Source of the DNA: Eggerthellaceae bacterium
Lineage (GTDB): Bacteria > Actinomycetota > Coriobacteriia > Coriobacteriales > Eggerthellaceae
Length of the DNA stretch: 64,000 nt
NCBI GenBank assembly: GCA_910575165.1
Contig: CAJTDS010000002.1
Location: forward strand, 124,001 to 188,000
Direction of reading: 5' to 3'
Every line of letters starts with the position of its first letter. Position 1 is the first letter of the stretch. Shown here piece by piece: positions 57,998 through 64,000 of the stretch. The translations under genes were made by a program, and so were the position numbers. The notes beneath the pieces are model-generated. The model worked only from the letters and a program-made list of their open reading frames with translations. It was not told the DNA's origin and did no database searches.

Positions 57998-58047
57998 TGC
58001 GCTTACGGGAACCGGGCTGGCAACGATGCGGCGAAAGGGGGCGGCTG

Positions 58048-58719
58048 GTGAAGCTGCTGCTGGTTGAGGATGACGGGCTGCTGGTGGGAGCGCTTCGCGA
58101 TTTGCTTGAGAGCGAAGGGTACGCCACCCGCAACGTGTCTCGGCAGGACGAGGCGCTGGCGCTGCTGGAATCGGAGCGCTTCGACCTCATGCTTCTGGAC
58201 GTTTCCCTGGCCCAGGGCAACGGGTTTGCCGTCTGCCAGGGCGCCCGCACGCTGGCTCCCGATATGCCGGTCATCTTCCTCACCGCCTCCGACGATGAGT
58301 TCTCCACGGTGGCCGGTCTGGACCTGGGCGCCGCCGACTACATCGCCAAGCCGTTCCGCGCCCGCGAGCTGCTCTCCCGCATCCGCGCCGCGCTGCGCAC
58401 CCGCGCTTCGGGCGTGCAGGAGCTCGTTGCCGGAAACCTGAGCCTGAACCCGTCGAGCGGGCAGGTGAGGAAAGCTGGCCGCGAGCTGTATCTTTCGGCT
58501 TTGGAATACCGCCTGCTGCTGTTTCTGCTGCAGAACAAGGGGCGCATCATCACCCGCGATCAGCTCGGCGACGCCTTGTGGGAGGCGGCGGGGGAGTACG
58601 TGAGCGACAACGCGCTCAACGTCTACATTCGCCGGCTGCGCGAGAAGATCGAAGACGACCCGGCCAACCCCGTCATCGTGACCACGGTGCGCGGCGTCGG
58701 CTACAAGGTGGCGGAGTAG
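58048..58719 (+). CDS. OmpR/PhoB-family response regulator
   Basis: The start is GTG 58048, seven bases after AAAGGGG, giving 223 residues. The receiver domain has acidic Glu7/Asp8/Asp9, phospho-acceptor Asp51 (LLDVSLAQG), Thr79 (FLTAS) and Lys101 (AKPF). The C-terminal winged helix includes LSALEYRLLLFLLQNKGRII, SDNALNVYIRRLREKIED and TTVRGVGYKVAE. It pairs with the kinase gene 113 bases downstream. An identical motif before this gene and before the 60430 exporter operon implies autoregulation plus exporter control. The upstream TTG at 57997 overlaps the -10 box and is rejected. Confidence 0.95.
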   Translation: MKLLLVEDDGLLVGALRDLLESEGYATRNVSRQDEALALLESERFDLMLLDVSLAQGNGFAVCQGARTLAPDMPVIFLTASDDEFSTVAGLDLGAADYIAKPFRARELLSRIRAALRTRASGVQELVAGNLSLNPSSGQVRKAGRELYLSALEYRLLLFLLQNKGRIITRDQLGDALWEAAGEYVSDNALNVYIRRLREKIEDDPANPVIVTTVRGVGYKVAE

Positions 58720-58832
58720 GCTGCGGCATCGACTCCGCAACGGTCTGCCGGCGCAGCATCGGCAGCGCGTTGCCAAGGCGAACTTGGCGGTTGCCGCCAT
58801 GGTCTGTGATTCAAGCAAGGAGGAGCGCTCTC

Positions 58833-59909
58833 ATGGGGTCGGTTGATTCCGCGGTTCGGCAGGGACTGGTCTTTTTCGCCGTCGCCCTCTGTATGGCAGC
58901 GGGCGCGTTTGTGCTGGCAGGGCGGGAGACGGCGCTGTACTGCCTAGCCGTGGCCTTGGCCGCCATGGTGTACTACCACTCCATCCTGTGGCTGCGTCAC
59001 CGCCAGGTGCAGAAGCTTGCCCTGCGCATCGACGAGGTGCTGCACGGCTCCCGCGACGTCAGCTTCGTGAACTGTCGGGAAAGCGACATCGCCATGCTGG
59101 GCAACGAGCTTGGCAAGATGGTGGCCCGCTTGCAGCGCACGAGCAGCGACTTGGAGTGTCAGCGACAATCACTAAGCGAGGCCCTGGCCGACGTGTCCCA
59201 TCAGATCCGCACGCCGCTCACCACCATGGCGCTCATGCTGCCCGTTCTGGAAGGCGAGGCCGACCAGCGCGCCCGCAGGCGTTCCGTCCGTCAGCTGGAA
59301 GACATGCTCGAGCGGGTGTCGTGGCTGGTCACCACGTTGCTCAAGATTGCGAAGGCCGATGCGGGCGCCATCCGCATCACCAAGCGCGATACTACGCCCG
59401 CCGCTATCGCCCAGCGGGCCGTCCAGCCGCTTCTGGCCCAGCTCGACCTGCACGACGTGTCCCTGGAGATGGACTGCGATGAAGGTACGGTGCAGCTTGA
59501 TGAGCTGTGGACCGCCGAGGCCCTGGAGAACATCGTGAAGAACTGCATGGAACACACGCCCGCCGGCGGCCGCATCCGGCTTGCCGCGGAAAACGATGCG
59601 CTCACCTGCAGGTTCGTGATCACCGACACCGGATGCGGCATTGCGGAGGACGAGCGGGAGCGCATCTTCGACCGCTTCTACAGCGACGGGTCCAAGCAGC
59701 CTTCCTCGGCGCTGACGGACGATGCGGCGGATGCCGGTTCGGCACGGGCTGCTCGCGGCGTGCGCGACGACGGTCGGCCGAGCGGGTTTGGCATCGGGCT
59801 TTCCCTGGCCATGTCGCTGGTGTCCATGCAGGAGGGCACCATCCGCGCCGACAACACCTCCGAAGGGGGCGCTCGGTTCACCATCACGTTCCCGAAGCTT
59901 GTCGTGTAG
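58833..59909 (+). CDS. Sensor histidine kinase, intramembrane-sensing type
   Basis: ATG 58833 follows AAGGAGGAG by seven bases; the product has 358 residues. Two hydrophobic helices (about 11-30 and 34-54) are joined by only a few residues, so there is essentially no external sensor domain. This is as in kinases that sense through a partner ABC transporter. The H-box SHQIRTPLTT has His123, followed by N-box ENIVKN (232-237), G1 DTGCGI (265-270), F-box RIFDRFYSDG and G2 GFGIGLS (318-324). A low-complexity Ala/Asp insert (about 288-316) lengthens the ATP lid. The partner is the preceding regulator, and the exporter downstream is the likely sensor or target. Confidence 0.94.
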   Translation: MGSVDSAVRQGLVFFAVALCMAAGAFVLAGRETALYCLAVALAAMVYYHSILWLRHRQVQKLALRIDEVLHGSRDVSFVNCRESDIAMLGNELGKMVARLQRTSSDLECQRQSLSEALADVSHQIRTPLTTMALMLPVLEGEADQRARRRSVRQLEDMLERVSWLVTTLLKIAKADAGAIRITKRDTTPAAIAQRAVQPLLAQLDLHDVSLEMDCDEGTVQLDELWTAEALENIVKNCMEHTPAGGRIRLAAENDALTCRFVITDTGCGIAEDERERIFDRFYSDGSKQPSSALTDDAADAGSARAARGVRDDGRPSGFGIGLSLAMSLVSMQEGTIRADNTSEGGARFTITFPKLVV

Positions 59910-59955
59910 CTGCGAGGATGATGCTGCGGCGACCGGCTGGCGGGGGAGTGCGGCC

Positions 59956-60335
59956 GGCGCCGCTGCGAATCGGTGCGCTGCGAATCGTGCATGGCGAGCA
60001 GGTTCTGCGGGAAAACCGTCCGAATCTGGCTGTTATGCGTTGTTCCGGGGGCTGACTGGCGGGGGAGTGCGGCTAGAGGGGGGCGAGGCCGTGCGGCTGG
60101 TGGAGGGGCGGGGCCGGGAGGGGGCGCCCGTGCTCAGACAGTCCTCGCTTCGCTGCGGAACTGCGCGCGGGACCCCCTCCCGGCCCCGCCCTGTGCGCTT
60201 TCTTTCGGGCCTCGCTTCGCTGGCCGTGCTGGCCGTGGGGGGGGGCTGCGTGTCCTCTAGGGCCTCGCCCCGCTGGCCGTGGGGGCTGGCGGTTCCCTCG
60301 GGCCTCGCTTCGCTGGGCGTGCTGGCCGTGGGGAC
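59956..60335. repeat. Composite intergenic repeat, copy 2
   Basis: Counterpart of 13437-13790. It includes the palindrome-like 59983-60044 (AATCGTGCAT and the CGG/CCG inner stem), then a stem-loop with perfect 19-base arms GGGCGGGGCCGGGAGGGGG (60106-60124) and its complement (60173-60191). The 78-base block 60120-60197 is identical to 13668-13745. GGCCTCGC units follow at 60208, 60261 and 60301. Confidence 0.8.
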
Positions 60336-60336
60336 A

Positions 60337-60390
60337 TTACGGTTCGGTAAGGGGGCGCGTAAGCTTTCGGTGATGCTGCTTTTCTAGACT
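60337..60390 (+). promoter_or_regulatory. Regulator motif and promoter of the second exporter operon
   Basis: TTACGGTTCGGTAAG (60337-60351) is identical to the motif before the response-regulator gene and again starts exactly 48 bases before a -10-like box, here TAGACT (60385-60390). This is the best candidate binding site for the response regulator encoded at 58048. Confidence 0.75.
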
Positions 60391-60429
60391 GAGTGCAGAA
60401 GGGTAACTCTGCGCGAGAAGGAGGAAGTT

Positions 60430-61113
60430 GTGGATATCCTTTCCGTCAGCCATCTGACCAAGGTCTACGGGGAAGGGGAGCAGCGCACGCGGGCTTTGGA
60501 CGACGTGTCGCTTTCCATTGCCGAAGGAGACTTCGTGGCCATCATCGGGGCTTCGGGGTCGGGGAAGTCGACGCTTTTGCACCTGATGGGAGGGGTTGAC
60601 CGGCCCACTTCGGGGACGGTGCTCATGAACGGGCAGGACGTGTACGCCCGAAGCGACGAGGCGCTGGCGGTGTTTCGCCGTCGCGAGGTGGGGTTGATCT
60701 ATCAGTTCTACAACCTGGTGCCGGTGCTCAACGTGGAGGAGAACATGACGCTGCCTGTGGCCCTTGACGGGCGGGTGGTCAACGACGAGCGCCTGCACGA
60801 CCTGCTGAACCGCCTGGGGCTTGCGGGCAAGCGCGGCTGCTTGCCCAACCAGCTTTCCGGCGGCCAGCAGCAGCGCGTGGCCATCGGGCGGGCGCTCATG
60901 AACGCGCCGGCTATCGTGCTGGCCGACGAGCCCACGGGCAACCTGGATACGAAGAACAGCCGCGAGATCATGGAGCTGCTGGTGCAGTCGAACCGCGACT
61001 TCGGCCAAACGCTGGTGGTCATCACCCACGACGAGGACATCGCGCTCATGGCCGACCGCGTCATTTCCATGGAAGATGGTCGTATCGTGTCCGACGAGAG
61101 GATCCGCCGATGA
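60430..61113 (+). CDS. ABC transporter ATPase (LolD/BceA/MacB class)
   Basis: The start is GTG 60430 behind AAGGAGG; the product has 227 residues. Walker A GASGSGKST (40-48), Q-loop Gln92 (YQFYNLVPVL), signature LSGGQQQR (142-149), Walker B IVLADEPTGNLD and switch His in VVITHDED are all present. It is the motor for the permease that begins in an ATGA overlap with its stop codon. The location behind a two-component system with a loop-less kinase suggests a peptide-detoxification or envelope-stress module, comparable to but not proven to be Bce-type. Confidence 0.95.
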   Translation: MDILSVSHLTKVYGEGEQRTRALDDVSLSIAEGDFVAIIGASGSGKSTLLHLMGGVDRPTSGTVLMNGQDVYARSDEALAVFRRREVGLIYQFYNLVPVLNVEENMTLPVALDGRVVNDERLHDLLNRLGLAGKRGCLPNQLSGGQQQRVAIGRALMNAPAIVLADEPTGNLDTKNSREIMELLVQSNRDFGQTLVVITHDEDIALMADRVISMEDGRIVSDERIRR

Positions 61114-64000
61114 GCGTGATGGGGCGCTTCACTACGCGCTCCCTCAAGAAAAACCTGGTCAGAACCATAGTAACCGTTCTGGGTGTGGCGCTTTCCGCAC
61201 TGCTGGTGACGGCGGTGCTGTCCACGTTCGTCAGCTTGAACCGCTTCCTCTACGACATGGAGCTGGCGGAAAGCGGCAGCTGGGAGGCGTGCGTCGAGCT
61301 GGCCGACGGCGCGCAGGCGGCGCTTGCCCAGGAGGACGGCTCGCTGTCCGCCGCCGGTGCGCAGCTGGCGGCTACGCTGAGCGACATCGGCTTTTGCAGC
61401 TACGACGATTTGGGCGAGACCGGCGGCAACAACGACATGAGTTACCTGGCCCTCAAGGGCTTCAACGGCGATGTGTCGTCGGTGCTGGGGCTTCGCTGCA
61501 CGGACGGGCGCCTGCCGCAGAGCGCTGACGAGGTGCTGCTGCCGTACAACCTTTCCGACGAGAACACCGGCTACGACAACGGCTACCGGCTGGGCGCCAC
61601 CGTCACCTTGACGTTCGGTCAGCGCCAGGCTCCCGAAGGCCGTGCGGACGTCGGGGGGCGGCTGAACTCGTCTCAGGGCTTCTACGTGGTCGATGCCAAC
61701 GGCGTGACGAGCGCCAACGGTGCCCGTCCGGAAGAGATGGTCAGTGAGACGCTGGTGGACAAGCAGACTCGCAGCTTCACCGTGGTGGGCTTCTATTCCC
61801 GCTGGAACCAGGCGGTGGTTACCGGCGTGGGCTGGACCGCTTTCACCGCCGAGCCTCCCGCCCCCGGCGCCTTTACCGAAGCCTATCTGGAAGTGCCGGG
61901 CGCCCAGACGTCCGCCGAGGTGGAATCGGCCGCTACGCAGGCCTTCCCCGATGCCGAAGCGGTGCAGTTGCACAACTCTTTGCTGCGGACGCGCGGCGTG
62001 ACGTCGCAGTCGCCTTTGTGGGAGTCGTTCGGCGCCATCGTGGCGATCATGGCCGTGGTGGTGATCGTCGCCTGCATCTCGCTGATCTACAACGCCTTCA
62101 ACATCTCCGTGGTGCAGCGCATGCGCCAGTTCGGCCTGCTGGCCTCCATCGGCGCCACCAAGCGCCAGCTGCGGCGAAGTGTTGCCCTGGAAGGCGCCAT
62201 TATCGCCGGCATTGGCGTGCCGCTGGGTATTTTGGCGGGTCTGGGCGCCACCGCGGCGGCCCTGGCCTGGGCAAACCCGTTGTTCATGGAGTCGGTGGTG
62301 GGCGACGTCGGCCCCGGCGGGAACTATCTGGACGGGTTGTCCCTGGGACTGCACATCGACGGCGGCATCATCGCCTTCGCAGCAGTGCTTACCGTGTTCA
62401 CGGTGTTCGCGAGCCTGCTCGTCCCCATGCTGCGGGCGGGCAAGGCAAGCCCCATCGAGTCAATCCGCGATACGCGCAGCGTGCGCATCGGCCGACGCGG
62501 CATGCGCAAGGCGGCTGCGGCAGCCCGCAGCAAGCGGGCCATCTGGGCGCCGCGCGGCTTTGCCGGGCGCGTTATGGGCGTGGGGGGCACCATAGCTTCG
62601 CTGAACCGCTCCCGCGAGAAGTCGAAGGGCCGCACGGCCTCGGCGGCGCTGGCGGTGGCGGTGACGCTTATGATGACGGCGGGCCAGCTGGATGTGACCT
62701 TGAGCACCCTCACCCGTACCGCCGACGTCATCCCCTACGATTTCATGGTGTTCTCCTACATCGACATCAATCGGCCGAGTGGGAACGGCGGGGAGCAGGC
62801 TGTCTCCGACGACGGCGACGCGCCCGCGACCGCCGACGACGGGGGCGCTGCGGACGCCGGCTCCTCCTACGACGAAGTCATCGACGCTTACGGTAATCTG
62901 TACCGCGACCTTTCCCAGGTTGAGGCCGTCCAGCCCCGCGGCTGGCAGGTGTCGTACGATACGGCCGGCATCGTGCCCGCTTCGGTTACAGGGGATGCGG
63001 TCGGCATGGTGAAGGCCGAGCTTCCCGACGGCGACTGCATGCCCTTGCTCACGGTGTGCCTGATGGACGACCAGCTGTTCGACGAGCTGTGCAGCCGCGT
63101 CGGCATCGATCCGCAGGAGATAACCGAGAGCGAAACGCCGAAGGCCATCGGCGCCGGCACCACCTACAGCCGCAATCCGGAAACGGGCACGTTCTCCGAG
63201 CAGAGCCTGTTCGCTTCCACGGGCGCCATCCGGGTGCTCCAGGGAAGCTCTGTGAACGGCGCGCCTCTGACCTCGTTCTACTTCGATTACGGCGATGACG
63301 GCAGCGGCGAAATCTGGGGATGCTCGCGCCCCGACGCCGAGGGCAACCAGGAGCTTTCGCCGCTTGCGGAGGCGGACAACGTGCTGGCGGATGTGGACGT
63401 GGTCGCCATCGCCGGCAAGGACGCGTTCTTCAGCAGCTCCAACGAGATGACCATCGCCATGCCCCTGTCGAAGGGTGTCGAGTGGGGGTTCGGACGTTCG
63501 TTCATGAACTCCATGAGCTTCTCCGCGATGCTCGACTGCGACCACGACCGCATGATGGACACTGAGGAGGACCTGTACGCGGCGACGAACGGCTTCTCCT
63601 CCTCCTTCGTCAAAGCCTACCCGGGTACCTACGTGCACACCGGCGTGTCGAATCTGTACTCCTCCCAGGTGTCCATGACGAACCTGGTGTCCATCGTGCG
63701 CCTGTTCAGCTTGCTGTTCAGCGTCATCCTGGTGCTCATCGCCATGGCCAACGTGTTCAACACCCTTACGAACAGCCTGGCTTTGCGCCGTCGCGAGTTC
63801 GCCGTCATGCAGTCCATCGGCATGGGCCGCCGCACGTTCCGCTCCATGATCGCCGCCGAGTGCGTGGGCTACGGCGCTTGGGGGCTTGTCTTCGGCGTGG
63901 TGGCGTCGTTGGTGGTGGGTTTGGCGCTGAACATGGCGCTCGGCTCGACCATCGAGAACGCCGCCTTCACCGTGCCGTGGGCTTACCTGGGCCTGTCCCT
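61110..64000 (+). CDS. FtsX-domain ABC permease (runs off right edge)
   Basis: The frame starts at ATG 61110, overlapping the ATPase stop, and is open for 963 codons to the window edge. A first helix (RTIVTVLGVALSALLVTAVL) is followed by an extracytoplasmic region (about 40-305). A first FtsX domain comes next (AIVAIMAVVVIVACISLIYN and GLLASIGATKRQLRRSVALE), ending MLRAGKASPIESIRDTRSVR. A further helix and a second extracytoplasmic region follow, then the start of a second FtsX domain (FSLLFSVILVLIAMANVFNT and FAVMQSIGMGRRTFRSMIAA). The long two-FtsX form resembles MacB/Bce-like detoxification permeases. The extracytoplasmic domain is acidic. The C-terminus is not visible. Confidence 0.93.
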   Translation, partial: MSVMGRFTTRSLKKNLVRTIVTVLGVALSALLVTAVLSTFVSLNRFLYDMELAESGSWEACVELADGAQAALAQEDGSLSAAGAQLAATLSDIGFCSYDDLGETGGNNDMSYLALKGFNGDVSSVLGLRCTDGRLPQSADEVLLPYNLSDENTGYDNGYRLGATVTLTFGQRQAPEGRADVGGRLNSSQGFYVVDANGVTSANGARPEEMVSETLVDKQTRSFTVVGFYSRWNQAVVTGVGWTAFTAEPPAPGAFTEAYLEVPGAQTSAEVESAATQAFPDAEAVQLHNSLLRTRGVTSQSPLWESFGAIVAIMAVVVIVACISLIYNAFNISVVQRMRQFGLLASIGATKRQLRRSVALEGAIIAGIGVPLGILAGLGATAAALAWANPLFMESVVGDVGPGGNYLDGLSLGLHIDGGIIAFAAVLTVFTVFASLLVPMLRAGKASPIESIRDTRSVRIGRRGMRKAAAAARSKRAIWAPRGFAGRVMGVGGTIASLNRSREKSKGRTASAALAVAVTLMMTAGQLDVTLSTLTRTADVIPYDFMVFSYIDINRPSGNGGEQAVSDDGDAPATADDGGAADAGSSYDEVIDAYGNLYRDLSQVEAVQPRGWQVSYDTAGIVPASVTGDAVGMVKAELPDGDCMPLLTVCLMDDQLFDELCSRVGIDPQEITESETPKAIGAGTTYSRNPETGTFSEQSLFASTGAIRVLQGSSVNGAPLTSFYFDYGDDGSGEIWGCSRPDAEGNQELSPLAEADNVLADVDVVAIAGKDAFFSSSNEMTIAMPLSKGVEWGFGRSFMNSMSFSAMLDCDHDRMMDTEEDLYAATNGFSSSFVKAYPGTYVHTGVSNLYSSQVSMTNLVSIVRLFSLLFSVILVLIAMANVFNTLTNSLALRRREFAVMQSIGMGRRTFRSMIAAECVGYGAWGLVFGVVASLVVGLALNMALGSTIENAAFTVPWAYLGLS

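Overview
The window is GC-rich (about 65 percent in the core genes), with Actinobacteria-style codon use, GTG starts and AGGAGG ribosome sites. The gene mix (pyruvoyl histidine decarboxylase, giant sortase-anchored SdrD-B protein, MacAB-like exporters, DAACS symporter) suggests a host-associated actinobacterium, most likely a Coriobacteriia/Eggerthellaceae gut or oral organism. That placement is inference; no rRNA or marker gene is present.

Layout. Bases 1-3660 are a lower-GC accessory patch. It holds the 5' part of an AAA_14/DUF4143-type ATPase behind a palindromic leader, a conserved small gene killed by two nonsense codons, an AbiEi/AbiEii toxin-antitoxin operon with a palindromic operator, a probable gene fragment, and a parA gene cut off after 84 residues. 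Bases 4067-9451 are chromosomal-looking small genes: a membrane-tethered XRE regulator, an overlapping two-gene pair resembling toxin-antitoxin modules, a coupled AraC regulator and EamA exporter, a MOSC protein with a long structured leader, and an SRAP (YedK/HMCES) DNA-crosslink protein. A zincin-like protease faces them. Bases 10749-13344 encode a pyruvoyl-dependent histidine decarboxylase and an APC antiporter, a likely histidine-to-histamine acid-resistance and energy module.

Bases 14370-49436 are a single open frame of 11,688 codons. It has a signal peptide, a duplicated N-terminal module, thousands of residues I cannot assign, ten SdrD-B-like domains, a block of helical 70-residue repeats nested inside the last B domain, and a C-terminal FPQTG sorting signal. 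A strong terminator follows.

Bases 50094-55023 encode a MacAB/YknXYZ-type exporter with two different adaptor proteins. Bases 55555-57027 (minus strand) encode a dicarboxylate/amino-acid:cation symporter. Bases 58048-59909 encode an OmpR-type regulator and a histidine kinase with almost no extracytoplasmic loop. A second LolD/FtsX-type ABC exporter (60430 to the right edge) follows. The regulator gene and the second exporter share an identical 15-base motif placed exactly 48 bases before a -10 box, so the kinase/regulator probably controls both itself and the exporter.

The intergenic spaces are unusually rich in structured repeats. There is a roughly 300-base composite element in two copies (one block of 78 identical bases), an 80-90-base stem-loop family in at least three copies, and a 52-base-period array that reverses orientation in its middle. 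No rRNA, tRNA, CRISPR array, insertion sequence or prophage was found.
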